From NCBI GenBank assembly GCA_949152475.1, contig OX424560.1:1488001-1552000 (forward strand): a stretch of DNA of 64,000 bases. Direction: 5' to 3'. Shown piece after piece: positions 47,490 to 58,961 of this stretch. Below the pieces are notes generated by a model. It saw only the letters and a program-made list of their open reading frames with translations. It searched no databases and was not told where the DNA came from. The translations under genes and the position numbers were made by a program. This DNA comes from Terebella lapidaria (Eukaryota; Annelida; Polychaeta; Terebellida; Terebellidae). Position 1 is the stretch's first letter. Each line of letters opens with the position of its first letter.

Positions 47490-48400
47490 AAGTATGAATA
47501 ATTCACAGTGGAATTTGACTATTTTATTGATAAAAATCTTGTGAAAATTTATGCATGCACATATGTATTTACATAAAGAATTCATATACAAAACATCAAC
47601 ATTCAACAAGCTTCGTTCACGTTTTTTGCACAAAATTTCATGGTCTGACAATTCACAGCCTGACAACATGTACAATGAACTAATGATTTGACTATATATA
47701 ACAACATACATAGCCTAGACAACCACAGAAGTTACAGTCTTATTTTGATCACAAACAAACAATAGCATGACGGTGACATCACACACTCGCGAAACTGCAT
47801 CCACCTGTTCAGAATTTCTCCACACGCAACCAGAAAACACACGACTACCAATCTGAAAGTAACAGAAATGAAACAAATTTCATGGATACCTATAAATATA
47901 CATACATTTTATACATGTAAATACACGTAGACAAAAATTATCAAGGTAGTAGTAATTAAAAAAAAACTTTTGTTGATTTTGTAATCAGAATGATAAATAT
48001 TTGTGCTATGCTTATGGATTTTTACAGTGTAAAATATTACGGTTAAAGTACTGAATTGAACAAAGTTGTATGAGGACGCTAGCGTAAAGCTCCAGTCACA
48101 CATCACGCAGCAGTACCATATGCGCTGTCCCAGGTGGGCGTGAATGAACCTGGACCATCTCGGCGCGGTTTCACTGTGAGATCGGGGGTGAACAATGAGG
48201 GGAGAAGGCTTGGTCGGACAGTCTACATCACGTTAGTACTATGGATTGCCGTGGACCATCCCGACAAAACAAAGGCACTGCCCCCAACCACTCTGACAGC
48301 ACACCGACAACAGAAGACTTTTCGGCACTAATGTTCGCCCCTGGTCAATGTAACATCCCCCAACATTGTATAGCCCCCGTATCACTCCAGCTACCCCGCC
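47490..48400. other. Spacer, no gene recognised
   Basis: A+T-rich up to about 48050, then of average composition. Nothing codes for a recognisable domain. Confidence 0.4.
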
Positions 48401-48409
48401 AGAGCTACG

Positions 48410-48600
48410 ACAGAGGGATTTCCCTTTATCTCATCTGGCAGAGCAGATAGCTGTTGTGTGACAGGTCCGGTGTTCGAATCCCAGTCTAGCTGAGGCATTC
48501 CTTGCTTGGTGGCAGCAAAAGAATGCTTTGTCTTTGGGATGTGACCCTGTCATAACTGAGGATGTCCTGATGTTGAAGTAAAATGTCTGGTTATATCTCC
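48410..48600 (+). mobile_element. tRNA-derived SINE, copy A
   Basis: Pol III internal promoter signature: A box TATCTCATCTGG (48429-48440) and B box GTGTTCGAATCCC (48470-48482), followed by AGTCTAGCTGAGGCATTCCT. Copy B, 270 bp away, shares the head and the first tail segment. The anticodon arm is not tRNA-like, so this is not a functional tRNA gene. Confidence 0.7.
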
Positions 48601-48686
48601 TCGGGAAGACTTCAAAGCTGCCGGGAAATATATGACCTCTCTCATATGTGTGAAATTGTATTCCTACTTAACTAGCTTGGCTTGTG

Positions 48687-48860
48687 GGATATCCCTTTAG
48701 CTCATCTGGTACAGCAGATGATTCATGTGTGAGAGGACCCGGGTTCGAATTCCAGTCTGGCCGAGGCATTTCTTCCTTAATTACATTGGAATTTTACTCC
48801 AATACTGAGACAGGTGTGTGGCACTTCTCTTCAGTAACACAACATGCCCGTGGTCATGTG
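48687..48860 (+). mobile_element. tRNA-derived SINE, copy B
   Basis: A box TAGCTCATCTGG (48698-48709) and B box GGGTTCGAATTCC (48741-48753), followed by AGTCTGGCCGAGGCATTTCT. Same family and orientation as copy A; the downstream bodies differ. Confidence 0.7.
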
Positions 48861-48869
48861 GTCTCTTTG

Positions 48870-49545
48870 CTTCAGACAGCAAGCTGCTAGCAGTTTGGAC
48901 GTGGCAGATAGACGAGGAACATGGGCGCTCCGTCTGGTTTCAAGTAGGACGTACATATACACATATATTAGCCCCTGGAACCATATTTTCTTAGAGTAGG
49001 GTCCTCGGGGAAACCTGAGGGAGACAGGAAAGCTGTGACAGTGTCCAACTGGAGCACTTAGTCTTCCTTGTAGCGTGTGAACAGGCTATCCAGAGTTCTA
49101 CCTACGTCTAGTCTTTCGATGAGGCCGAATCAGTGACCAGCCCACGTTTCTGCATGGTGGAAGCTGCCTACATGGCTCCTGCCCAAATTCCCATCAGTCG
49201 ACATACGTGTTCAGTACTAAGTAACCATGTGTGTGTACAGTCGGCCTAACTTACATACTACCTGGGCAGCATCGGCTGTGGTCGTGTCAGCTCCGGCTCC
49301 AGCTTCGGCACTGCCTTAGTGAGCCACCGTCAAACCTTACACACATTTGAAACATGTCCGGAATCGTCCTGGTCAATTCCAGTCATTTCCGACCACACTG
49401 CATCAACTGCCCCGATATTGATGCGGACTTACTGCTTACCCTAGATTCATCCCCGCTGCCCGTACATACTGCTGTGGTATGTGTGACTGGGCCATTATGT
49501 ATCGCATGTGTGTGTGTTTAATTGTGTGTGTTTGTGTGTGGGGCG
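48870..49545. other. Spacer downstream of the double-CARD gene
   Basis: No exon recognised. A TG-rich stretch lies at 49498-49542, adjacent to the end of the CARD coding region. Confidence 0.4.
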
Positions 49546-49551
49546 CAGTTG

Positions 49552-50477
49552 CTAGGGACCGTACTGACCATCCTCGTCGCTGGGGTCCTCTCCGTCCCCC
49601 GTGAGGGTCAGGTACACGTGGGGGTAGCTCTCTCCCACCGCCTCCACGAACGTGTCGTAGTCCTGAGGCGGGTGCATCTCCAGGATATCCAGGAACACCT
49701 CGGTCCGGGTCTGGACGTCGGTCTCAGACATCACCTGCAGCCGTACACAAAGTCATCGCATTCCCATCTGGTTAGCACACAGGCAAATGATTGATTGATC
49801 AATTGAGTGATCATTGTATGATATTGACCGAATGTTACAACTTTGATTGGTTGTTCGGGCGACTAACCTGCTGCTCCTCTGCGGCCGTGATGGCATCGTG
49901 TTCCCTCATGTACCGGACAACCTGGGCTGCGTCGATTTCGTGGATGAGGTACTGACGGGCGCGCTGTAGCATCGTCCAGTCATCGTCCAGGGGCGCCTGG
50001 GAGGCTGCAACCATAGAAACGGGCTTCACGATTAGGAACAGACAGGTCTGGTCTTTTACCTAATTGGATGTAAGTTGTCAGCGAAATGAATCAGGCAGTA
50101 TACCAAGGGGCGGTCAGGCAGAGGTTTTCTGATGAATTCGTTGCCAGTATAGTACATGTATTGATGATGTGTGTAGGTGACTCACGTAGCGGGTCCTCCC
50201 CCTCATTCTCCCAGTCTGTGAGTGACAGCAGGAGCTGTGGGTAGTAGTCCCCCAGGATGTCCTGGAAGCGCTGGTAGACCTCCGTCTTCTTCTTCTCTAG
50301 GATGTCCAGGAAGCGAATGACCTGTTCCCGCCGCCGGGAGTCACACATGATGGTGTCTTCCTCCTTGCGGCTCAGCAGGTCCTCGGCCCGGAGCGGGGGC
50401 AGGATCTTAGACACGTCCAGGGCGCGGACCATCGCCGGCCGGCTCCGGACCAACATCTCCTTGTCCTTCGGCTTCAT
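49552..50477 (-). CDS. Tandem CARD (caspase recruitment domain) protein
   Basis: Three coding exons: 50477-50186, 50004-49868 and 49734-49552. They are joined by GTGAGT/TTGCAG and GTTAGT/CTGCAG sites in matching phases, 612 nt and 203 aa. CARD1 covers about residues 1-90 (VRSRPAMVRALDVSKILPPL, EDTIMCDSRRREQVIRFLDI, YPQLLLSLTD). CARD2 covers about 103-185 (LQRARQYLIHEIDAAQVVRY, FLDILEMHPPQDYDTFVEAV, YPHVYLTLTG). Its exon boundary lies between the two halves of the death-fold bundle. No catalytic or nucleotide-binding domain follows. This suggests an adaptor or regulator that pairs with CARDs of caspases or NOD-like proteins in apoptosis or innate immunity. An acceptor (GTGCTAG) just upstream of the ATG implies a 5' exon. 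An upstream coding exon cannot be excluded, because the frame stays open back to the acceptor. Confidence 0.85.
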
Positions 50478-50529
50478 TCCTAGACGCGGCCTAGCACAAT
50501 CATGTGATACATTCGTCTGTATACTCACT

Positions 50530-52050
50530 ATATCTAAACATGGTGATTATATTGCAGTATGTCTCCAATCTAAAATCGTTACTCCAATGGATCCCATTTA
50601 ATTCCAGGTTGGAGAGGCCACTGCTCAGCAAAATATGGTTTTATTATCTAATCTACATCAACTAACAGTTTCACTTGTATTTATAAATACATGTACTTTT
50701 AAATATACATGGCCCATGGCCATTAGGCGTGTTTCACTGATAGATGAATTTGACCTTAGCTTAGACCATAAGGCAGTATCAAGATTCGACCAGATTGAAT
50801 GGTTCTAAATATAGAAGAATATGTGAAAGTCTATGAATGCATGTATGTGAGCTAGGCCCTTCAACATGAGCGGTGATCAGATCGGAATAACCATTGAAGT
50901 CTGGCGTATATGATGAATTTCTTACCTGTAAAGTATACGAGGACGTTGGTATTTATCCTATAAGTCGCTCTATGTTGTTGTTACACCGTGTGTTCTGTAT
51001 ACAGGAATCACGATGTCACATACATGTACAGGTCCCTACAAGCTGTCGCTGTCATTGTGATCAAAGCCAGTGACAGGGTGTGTCTGAACACAAGTATAAC
51101 CCCGAGACGCCCGACACCACCCTCCCCCGACAATACCAAATCTTCCTGTGGCCTCCTCCAACCGATGTAAGTATTCACGGTCCGCTGACCACCGGCGTGA
51201 TATGTCACAGAGCCAGATATATCATGATACACTCATAACATTTCATGCACTTCAGACCCCCTTGTTTTTTCTTGTTTGCAATTCGTCATGTTATTTCTAC
51301 TCTATTTAGTAATTTCCTTTGTGTGATAATCATTTTTTAGAATGTCACTACTGACTACAGTGATTTTCTTGCTACGGACACATCAGATTTTTGGCGGGAG
51401 GCGTGAGTGCAAGCTACCGTGACGGCCAGAATCATAACGTTCTTCATCCGAATAAATACATGTGTACATGTATAGGCTATGTGCAATTGTTGAAATAAAT
51501 TCGATCAACCTTAGTTCTTTTTAATACCAAGTATACACGAAAATATGTGTTATATATATATATGCAATCTTTCTCTAATAGAACAATGGGCTAAAATGTT
51601 TCATATTCCTATGTAAACACAATAATTAATGAATTTACACATGAATATTGTATGCAAATTTAATATTCTATGTGTGTTCAATACACATTCATCAACATAT
51701 CAAATATTTTGTGAGTACAAACTGTGGTGACTTATTGTGTCTATTTCAATATTTTATACACATAATTAACCATCTAAAATGTAATTAATCATCTACTACG
51801 AGCCATTTATATAGTTTATTTAACATTTTATGTTATTTAATATTGTATGCACATTGAATCATGTTTATTGAATGTTTTCAATGTTAAATGCAGAACTATA
51901 TTGTACACATATTTTATAATTTCTACACAGCATAATAATTCATTACGATGGACAATGTTACACTTATGTATATCATATAAGGAATTCAATATTTTATATA
52001 TGTGCAACATCAAACAAATTTAATGATTTTATGAAAATGCAGACATTTTT
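50530..52050. other. Spacer, strongly A+T-rich in its right half
   Basis: No gene recognised. From about 51480 to 52050 the sequence is very A+T-rich with repeated ATTTTATA/ATGCACATT-type words. The 5' exon of the CARD gene may lie here, but I cannot place it. Confidence 0.4.
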
Positions 52051-52058
52051 CATCTTCA

Positions 52059-52064
52059 TTTATT
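52059..52064 (-). terminator. Candidate polyadenylation signal of gamma-tubulin
   Basis: AATAAA on the minus strand, about 315 nt past the gamma-tubulin stop codon. Confidence 0.45.
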
Positions 52065-52379
52065 GCTAAACACTTTACAAATGTAACCGTCAGTCTCTCA
52101 TCAATAACATGTTTCGAGTCATAAATGCTGTAATATAATACACTGTCATCTGTCGAGATGCTGCAAACCGCATGATCAGTCAAACACTATTATACTGGTT
52201 CACAAAATTTTCACATATCTCTATCAAAATGCAATTTCCATGGTAACAGAGAGATCTATGAACAAGGCACTAAACAGTACTGCTGTATAATACAAGGACA
52301 AGATTGTCTTGGACAAAGTCACTTTCCTCTGCCCCAAACAAGCACCATGACTATCAGTTTGTTACAATGCTGTCACAGT

Positions 52380-53741
52380 TCATGTTTTAGCCTGCTGCGT
52401 GCCCCAAGTGATGTAGTCTGGTTTGGTTGCGGCCTGGTACTCGTCGATGAGCTGTTGTATGACTTCGCGCGATGCATCAAACTCATCCAGATTGTCTCGG
52501 AATATTGAGGTTTTGCGGAACTGATCCAAGAAAGCCTCCCTCTTCCTCAACTTGTCGTATTGTTTGGCACAGCGCTCAAAAAGCTCTGAGATGCTTGTGT
52601 GATTGGCTAACATCAAGCCGTTGACGCGATGGGCTGACTGGATGTACGGACTCTTGCGAGACAGAGCCACCTGGATGCTAGCGGGACCCCATGGGATGAA
52701 CTGCGCCAGTTTTCTCTCGCGGATGCGCTGTAGACTTTTGTGGACCTGGGTTGGGTCGACTTCGCCCTGTATGATGTTGAGGATTGAGATGTAGCAGTGG
52801 TTAGCATGTCGCTGGACCGGGGTCGACACCATCATGTTCTTGGGCTGCAGCAGACGTCTCATCACGTCAAGGACAGTCGTCTTACGAACGCTGGCCACTT
52901 GTTGGTCGTGGGTGAGCGGCGTGTATCCAGTCATGAGGAAATGGAGTCTCGGGGTCGGGATCAAGGACGCAATCAAACCAATCAAGTCATTGTTCATGTA
53001 GCCGGGATAGCGTAGAGTTGTAGTCGAAGACGCCATCACCGTGGAAACCAGCTGGTTGATGTGTGCGAATGACGGCATGTCAATGTGAAGCCTCTCTGCC
53101 GCGATCCTGTTCAGGGCAGTGTTGTCAAGAACCACAACGCAGTCTGCATTCTGAGTCAGACGTTTTAGTGTCAGCAGCGAGTTGTACGGCTGAACGACTA
53201 CATCAGATATCTCCTCCTGGTTCGGGAACACCGAGTACGTCTGAATCAATTTCTTGGGGAATCTATCGTTGAGTTTCTCGAGGATATATGACCCCATTCC
53301 AGAACCTGTGCCGCCCGCAATGGAATGACAGACGACAAATCCCTCCAAGCTGTCACTGCCGTCGGCTTCGCGATCGATGATGTCGAATACCTCCTCATAC
53401 ACTGCCTCGCCCTTCGTGAAGCCCTGCGCCCAGTTGTTCCCTGCTCCGCCGCCATCCTTTGACATGTAGATGTTTTCTGGGTTATACAGTTTTGCATATG
53501 GAGAATTCATGATGGTGTTAATGACACGAGGCTCCAAGTCGAGTAGCACAGACCGGGGGATGTAGTGTTCATCGTCAGCCTGATAGAAGAATACATCCTT
53601 GCGGTCGGTCCCTTCCGTGGCAAAGTCTTCCAGGATTCCCTCAGGACTGATGCCGTGTTCAGCACACAACTGCTTCCAGAACTCTGTGCCGATCTGGTTC
53701 CCGCACTGACCCAACTGCAGCGTGATGATTTCACGGGGCAT
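52380..53741 (-). CDS. TUBG1: Gamma-tubulin, intronless
   Basis: Complete 453-aa frame from [18 protein letters not shown] to a C-terminal WGTQQAKT. The GTP-binding tubulin signature [10 protein letters not shown], the N-terminal GQCGNQ loop, and gamma-specific stretches such as [34 protein letters not shown] and [15 protein letters not shown] are all present. The length equals animal gamma-tubulins (about 451 aa). It nucleates microtubules in the gamma-tubulin ring complex at centrosomes. The gene has no introns, whereas many animal TUBG genes have several. There is no 3' poly-A tract, frameshift or stop, so this is either an ancestral loss of introns or an old functional retrocopy. It has no coding neighbour on the same strand within 1.8 kb. 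Confidence 0.97.
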   Translation of the reverse strand: MPREIITLQLGQCGNQIGTEFWKQLCAEHGISPEGILEDFATEGTDRKDVFFYQADDEHYIPRSVLLDLEPRVINTIMNSPYAKLYNPENIYMSKDGGGAGNNWAQGFTKGEAVYEEVFDIIDREADGSDSLEGFVVCHSIAGGTGSGMGSYILEKLNDRFPKKLIQTYSVFPNQEEISDVVVQPYNSLLTLKRLTQNADCVVVLDNTALNRIAAERLHIDMPSFAHINQLVSTVMASSTTTLRYPGYMNNDLIGLIASLIPTPRLHFLMTGYTPLTHDQQVASVRKTTVLDVMRRLLQPKNMMVSTPVQRHANHCYISILNIIQGEVDPTQVHKSLQRIRERKLAQFIPWGPASIQVALSRKSPYIQSAHRVNGLMLANHTSISELFERCAKQYDKLRKREAFLDQFRKTSIFRDNLDEFDASREVIQQLIDEYQAATKPDYITWGTQQAKT

Positions 53742-53829
53742 CTTGACAGCAAGTGTCCGTTAGATATTTCAACACTTCGTGTTAATGCTCACAACAACAA
53801 TTTGATTCACTACAGTCCTTATCTCATTG

Positions 53830-54070
53830 AGTAAGTCGTGAATTCATCACTGTTCAACGGTTGTTAAACATGTACAAGTTTTGACAGAAAAACGGGAAAT
53901 TTACAAAGTTGCGCGCGCAAAATTGTCACGTGACGGCATACAAAATCTGAGATCGTTGGCAATCTCTTTTCTAAGAGCGGTTGCTAAAATATTTGTCATA
54001 ACGTCATCGATAAATGTATGTGATTTTTTTCAGATCCCGATTCACTGAATTAATCCATACAATTCATGAG
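53830..54070. promoter_or_regulatory. Upstream region of gamma-tubulin
   Basis: This lies 5' of the minus-strand gene. It contains TTGCGCGCGCAA (53910-53921), a perfect palindrome, and TGACGTTATGAC on the minus strand (about 53996-54007). A promoter role is inference from position only. Confidence 0.3.
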
Positions 54071-54077
54071 GTTTTAT

Positions 54078-54676
54078 TGTACCGGTGATCCCCGTATTTA
54101 AGCCCTGGGATTATTGGGGAAAAGGGGTTGTGTCGAATGAAATTTAACTCCATATATAGGCCCATGGGCCTATATTTGAGGAATGATTATTTCACGATTA
54201 TTTTGCACGCTTGAATTCACAATGGATCAGACAGGAAAGCACATCTTATGCAAACATTTTATTCTATAGTTTCATAAAGATAGAATATCACAGATATTCA
54301 CTGTCATATTAATCGCACACATGACGAATAAAAATATAAACATAGGCCTATACATGCCTATGCATGCATGTAGCGGATAAAATCCAGCTGGTCACGTGTA
54401 TACGTACTATAGTAGCCCTAGGCGAGGCATATACGTACGTCTTTTATCAATTTAATTTCAGTAGCTCATTCTAGGTACCAACACTTACCAACGTACGTCT
54501 CCTACGAAAAACAAAACGTCAACTACGTTTTCCCCAAATATAGGCCCAGTCCTGATGCGAAGCAATTTTTTTTTTCGTTTATAAGCCCATAGGCTTATAC
54601 AAGAGTAGTACTCCCTTTGTATTAGCCCATGGGCTTATCCAAAGAGGGGCTTAAATACGTTGATCCCCGGTACACT
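54078..54676. mobile_element. Inverted-repeat element rich in GGCCCATGGGCC palindromes
   Basis: The termini TACCGGTGATCCCCGTATTT and, inverted, TACCGGGGATCAACGTATTT, both followed by AAGCCC, bracket ~600 bp. The ends could carry a TA target duplication, as in Tc1/mariner-type MITEs. Inside are a 22-nt perfect palindrome centred on CCATGG (54154-54175) and two related AGCCCATRGGCT palindromes near 54582 and 54626. Confidence 0.6.
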
Positions 54677-55186
54677 TCAGGTGATGGACGATTCGAAGAA
54701 AACGTAACGATCCAGACCTAGGCCTATAATGTGTATGTTTTTCATGTGCAGTTCACACGCGGAATTAGTTTACTATTGTGTAAAGTTCGGCGACCCCACG
54801 ATAAAGATCGAGGTATACCCCATTACTGGAGTGTCATCGAATGTCACTCGAATCGACTGTTATTACTGTAACCTGTCCGCACTGCAGTACCACAACCATG
54901 GTGTCACTACTCGCGCAGCCCACCACGTCATAATGCTACAAATAGTCACCTTTGCGAGGGTGGTCGAATAGGCCTATTGCTGTGGAGCTGGAAAAGCACA
55001 TTGTTTAGAATTATAACCCGGAGTATAGATCCACACGGTGAAAGGACCTAGAAATCGTTGTATTTTATCCCTCGTCCACTGAGTAAAAAAAAATGCAAAT
55101 TAATAAAATACACATAAGCAATCATGACACTATGGAGATGGCGTGTTATTGGATATCCCTGAGGTCCGAGGGTTCCACAGTCAGCC

Positions 55187-56497
55187 TCAGGGCAGGAGGT
55201 GGACCTCTCGCTGCTCGGCCGTCCCGTCCAGACAGTTCCTCTCTCTCCCCCAGTAGTGACTTAGGTTGAAGTTTCTCCTGTACCTGTAGTCTGGGTCGTG
55301 TAGGATCTCACAGAGTTTGCAGAAGGCCCGAGGCCGAGTGTAGCCTCGCTCGTTGGCTACATGGGTCCCTTTCCAAGCGAAGTACTCGGCGTACGCTGTG
55401 CGGTTACGCTGCAGGTAGAGCAGGTGCTGGGACAGGTGTGCTGGTGAGCTGAAGTCTCGCACGTCTATAAAAGATTTGGGCGGGAGATACTTGGCGTAGT
55501 CTACACGGCCCAAAGTTATGGGCACGATGTCGGCTCGGAGGGCTCGAAACAGTTTCTCGGTCATGTAGTCCGTACAATAGCTGTTCTCAAAGGACAGGAG
55601 GAACATGTGGTCCCGGACGAGCTCATTCAAGCAACTGGCGTTGGACTTGGGGCAAGAAAAGTTACCACAGCGACCATAAACATCGACCTGAACGTGCTGA
55701 GCGAGTCTCTCTGCATACAGGGCACGTGAGCTGATGGGGTGGCAGTTACTGACGAGCCAGGCGACCAGACGGGATTTAGCCCTGAGTTTGGTGAGGGTCG
55801 GGATGGCTTTAGGGACGGGTTGAGGTCGCGGAACTACTGCTCCATACGGCACATGGACGTCTGTTAGACTGTCCGCCATGTACGTTACCGTCAGGTTGAA
55901 GACATCAGTCAGGTGCGAGATGCGGGTTTGATGTACGCTCCATGGACTCTCGTAAACCAAGAAGACGAAGACCTGTCCCGGATGACCACGAGATGGGAGA
56001 GGTACCTCCCGTCTGATCTCAGCTCCGTGGAACAACACTGCCGTCGCCGTCCCCAAGGCGCTCCGATTGTTTGTCAGGGCGCAGGTCTTCACGCGACACC
56101 CATAGTTCTCATTGTAGAAGCCTGTAGTCCCGGGGCCAAAGCCGTAGTATGGGGATTTGTAGTGAGGCGTCCAGAGGAGAATGGTTTTAGTCTCCTCCTG
56201 CCTGGCCAGCACAACCTTCTTGGAGAGAACTCTGAAGTCTGGTAGACGTGGTTGTAGGGTGTCAAGGTACACAAGGTCGCACATGTACAAACTGTACATC
56301 ACAATCAGCACAACTCCCAAAACACTGAGTGCCAAATAGGACTTCTTGTATGAGTGAGCGGAAAACAATGCTCGTTTGACAATTAGGCCTGTCGTCTGGA
56401 AATTTTTCATTTTGTAGAAACCACGAATATTATCTTGTGAGTTGGTATCGATATGCAGTGAAGTTGTTAGTTTGCAAAGTATAGAATTTAACATCAT
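55187..56497 (-). CDS. Alpha-1,3-fucosyltransferase, GT10 family (paralog 1)
   Basis: An intronless type II Golgi enzyme, 436 aa from the first Met; Met30 (56410) is an alternative start that leaves a more typical tail. The signal anchor is about residues 54-78 (SYLALSVLGVVLIVMYSLYM). A stem follows, then the catalytic region: TILLWTPHYKSPYYG, ALTNNRS, AVLFHGAEI, SRLVAWLVSNCHPISSR, VDVYGRCG and the GDP-fucose motif FLLSFENSYCTDYMTEKLF. Conserved C-terminal cysteines are CKLCEIL and RNCLDG. It is expected to add fucose in alpha-1,3 linkage to GlcNAc in glycans. It lies head to head with paralog 2 across 530 bp. A stretch at 55371-55456 is nearly identical to paralog 3, suggesting gene conversion. 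Confidence 0.93.
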   Translation of the reverse strand: MMLNSILCKLTTSLHIDTNSQDNIRGFYKMKNFQTTGLIVKRALFSAHSYKKSYLALSVLGVVLIVMYSLYMCDLVYLDTLQPRLPDFRVLSKKVVLARQEETKTILLWTPHYKSPYYGFGPGTTGFYNENYGCRVKTCALTNNRSALGTATAVLFHGAEIRREVPLPSRGHPGQVFVFLVYESPWSVHQTRISHLTDVFNLTVTYMADSLTDVHVPYGAVVPRPQPVPKAIPTLTKLRAKSRLVAWLVSNCHPISSRALYAERLAQHVQVDVYGRCGNFSCPKSNASCLNELVRDHMFLLSFENSYCTDYMTEKLFRALRADIVPITLGRVDYAKYLPPKSFIDVRDFSSPAHLSQHLLYLQRNRTAYAEYFAWKGTHVANERGYTRPRAFCKLCEILHDPDYRYRRNFNLSHYWGRERNCLDGTAEQREVHLLP

Positions 56498-57026
56498 TTT
56501 CGTTGCAACAGGTTTATAATTGGTGTAGCATATTTTATAATATCGAATGATACATGCTCACGTTTCCAAAAAATTGAAGATCTATAGTTACATGTATGCG
56601 TACAAGTTACTCGTGTATTTATTAGCAAGAAACTTATTGGTCTTTGGTATTCGACACTATAGCCACTAGTTGTCTTTTCAACGAAAATAATATAACCTCC
56701 ATTATTAGTTTTGAACAGCTGTGGCAGACCAAAATTGTTCAGTTTACTCCTGTTGGTGCTGCGTGTGAACTTGTATTAAGACACCCGCCAAATGACTATT
56801 GGCAATCTATGATATTGATGCACTTATATCTCTTTATGGCAGTTTATTTCCACTGAGGAAAATGTTATCAGCCTTTTTTTGCGTGATTCATAACACAGTC
56901 ATGAATCTTTTTATTTTACTCGTAATTTTGTTTTGATGATAAATTCCATGCACATAACCAATTAATCTATGGACTAGTTGCCCCGGAGGTACCGACTTGT
57001 AGCGTGATACACCCAGAGAGCGTGGG
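56498..57026. promoter_or_regulatory. Shared intergenic region between divergent fucosyltransferases
   Basis: 529 bp of A+T-rich DNA between two divergent starts. It could contain both promoters; no clear TATA box or other motif decides this. Confidence 0.35.
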
Positions 57027-58250
57027 ATGTCTCGTCCCGTACCTCCGGCACAGATGGCGGACATGGGCCGCGCTTGTTTCCGCAAGTCCTACGTGTTCGT
57101 GGTGTGTTGTACCCTGGTGACGTGTATGTCTCTTCACGTTTACGTCACTCGGATGGATTTCTTCTACCGCTACAAGCTGCAGCTCCTAAATAACTGGACT
57201 TGCCAGACCGGACGATACAACTCATCCTGCCAGGACAGAACTGCACGCACCATTCTCGTGTGGAATCCGTTCTTCGGTCTAGCATACTATGGCTTCCGAG
57301 CCGGGGATGCTGGCTTCCGCAGGTACCAATGTCCAGAGCCACGGTGCTATCTGATCACGGACCGTTCCCAGCTCACTGCGGTGGATGCGGTCCTCTTCCA
57401 TGGGTTTTTGCTGGGAGGGACTCCCATACCGCCTCGGACTCGCGCTGATCAAGTGTATGCCTTCTTGCTGATGGAGAGCCCTCTGATGTCCAACCGGTAT
57501 GATTGGCTTGCTGGCCTCCATGACACATTCAACCTGACCATGACCTACCTGGATAATCCAGACACAGACATCGTCATGCAGAGTGGCGCCATCATCCCAA
57601 ATCCCGCACCAGACCCCAGCCGGGTTCCCTCTCTCCAAGACATAGCCAAGAAAACCAAGATGATCTTCTGGATGGTTAGCAACTGCCAGGCCCTCAGCAC
57701 ACGTGATGAGTACGTCAAGGAACTCTCCAAGTATATAGAGGTGGACATATTCGGCAAGTGTGGGCACCCAACCTGCAAGAAAGGTGACTGGAGCTGCTTC
57801 AAGAGTTTTTCCAAGAAGTATTTCTTCAACCTCGCCTTCGAGAACAGCTATTGTGACAGTTACATATCAGAGAAGGCGTACCGAGCGCTACAACAGCCCG
57901 TGCTCCCTATCCTACTGGGAGGTGCTAACTACTCCGCCCTCCTTCCACCCAAGTCCTACATAGACGTGCGAGACTTCTCCTCCCCAGCGCACCTCGCCGA
58001 GCACCTGTTGCTCCTCAGCCAGGACCACGCCAAGTACCGAGAATACTTCTCCTGGAAGAGCCGACACCAGGCCATGGAGAGCCAGTACGCGCGGGGCCAG
58101 GGCTTCTGTACACTCTGTCAAATCCTCCACAACTCGTCCTATTCCTACAAAACTCGCTTCGACCCTCGCCGGTACTGGGATCCGGACAAGTACTGTCTGA
58201 GAGACGACCAGGAAAGGGCGGAGGTCAATCTTGAGCCAGGACAGCTTTGA
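57027..58250 (+). CDS. Alpha-1,3-fucosyltransferase, GT10 family (paralog 2)
   Basis: Intronless, 407 aa. A short cytosolic tail is followed by a signal anchor (about 22-43, YVFVVCCTLVTCMSLHVYV). Catalytic motifs: TILVWNPFFGLAYYG, LITDRSQLT, AVLFHGFLLGG, KMIFWMVSNCQALSTR, VDIFGKCG, FFNLAFENSYCDSYISEKAY and LPILLGG. The C-terminal cysteines CTLCQIL and KYCLRD are kept. The TEK of the usual donor-site motif is SEK here, a mild change. It is the most diverged of the three paralogs. An AATAAA lies 124 nt after the stop. Confidence 0.93.
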   Translation: MSRPVPPAQMADMGRACFRKSYVFVVCCTLVTCMSLHVYVTRMDFFYRYKLQLLNNWTCQTGRYNSSCQDRTARTILVWNPFFGLAYYGFRAGDAGFRRYQCPEPRCYLITDRSQLTAVDAVLFHGFLLGGTPIPPRTRADQVYAFLLMESPLMSNRYDWLAGLHDTFNLTMTYLDNPDTDIVMQSGAIIPNPAPDPSRVPSLQDIAKKTKMIFWMVSNCQALSTRDEYVKELSKYIEVDIFGKCGHPTCKKGDWSCFKSFSKKYFFNLAFENSYCDSYISEKAYRALQQPVLPILLGGANYSALLPPKSYIDVRDFSSPAHLAEHLLLLSQDHAKYREYFSWKSRHQAMESQYARGQGFCTLCQILHNSSYSYKTRFDPRRYWDPDKYCLRDDQERAEVNLEPGQL

Positions 58251-58373
58251 TTCCAACAGTCGCCAGAGCTCGATCCTGGAGAAATGGACTCAGGTGAATG
58301 GATGAGATATATTTGTTCGACTCAGTTTTGAACATGTTTGAGATTTATGTTGATGTATCTTGAACAATCACCA

Positions 58374-58379
58374 AATAAA
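58374..58379 (+). terminator. Polyadenylation signal of fucosyltransferase paralog 2
   Basis: AATAAA in A-rich context, 124 nt downstream of the stop. Confidence 0.6.
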
Positions 58380-58961
58380 AAATGTCAAAATACAACACGA
58401 GAAATGTCAACTAGTTCCCACTGGATGCGAGTGGTGACAGTTGGTATTCTGCGTAACCTAGTTTCATTGTCTAACCCGGAATTACATCTTGCGCTAAATT
58501 CGTCTTGAAGTTCTGTTTAATAACCACTGTTCGCTCATGAAAACATTGATGATTCAAGAATGAAAGATGCCACATATATGATATGATACCACATTACGAT
58601 CATCTATAAATAGCTCCATATAACCATGCACATTCCCCTGTTACACATGTAATGAAGTGAAGAACGGTTCAGATGTAGCAGCCAAAAATGCTGAAAATTA
58701 TTATGTTCGGTATCACATAAACATAAGTTTAATTGAAAAAGTAATTATTGACATAATAAACAATACAGCACAGCATCTGATGTGCTCGTTATCAATAACA
58801 TGATCAATGTCATTCGATTGTAGTGAACAATAACTTCAGTGGGATTGCCTTAACGACTGTAATTGGCAGTCAATAACACCTGTTGACGACCCAATCAATG
58901 ATCTTTTGTCTCGAGACTCTTAGCTATTGTTGCTTCACAAGCCCTGGCACAGCTCGTTGCC

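Noticed and set aside
48410..48760. Two functional tRNA genes
   Set aside because: A and B boxes are present, but the acceptor and anticodon stems do not form and related tails follow. They are better explained as SINEs.
52380..53741. Gamma-tubulin as a processed pseudogene
   Set aside because: The frame is intact, full length and conserved, with no poly-A tail or flanking duplication seen.
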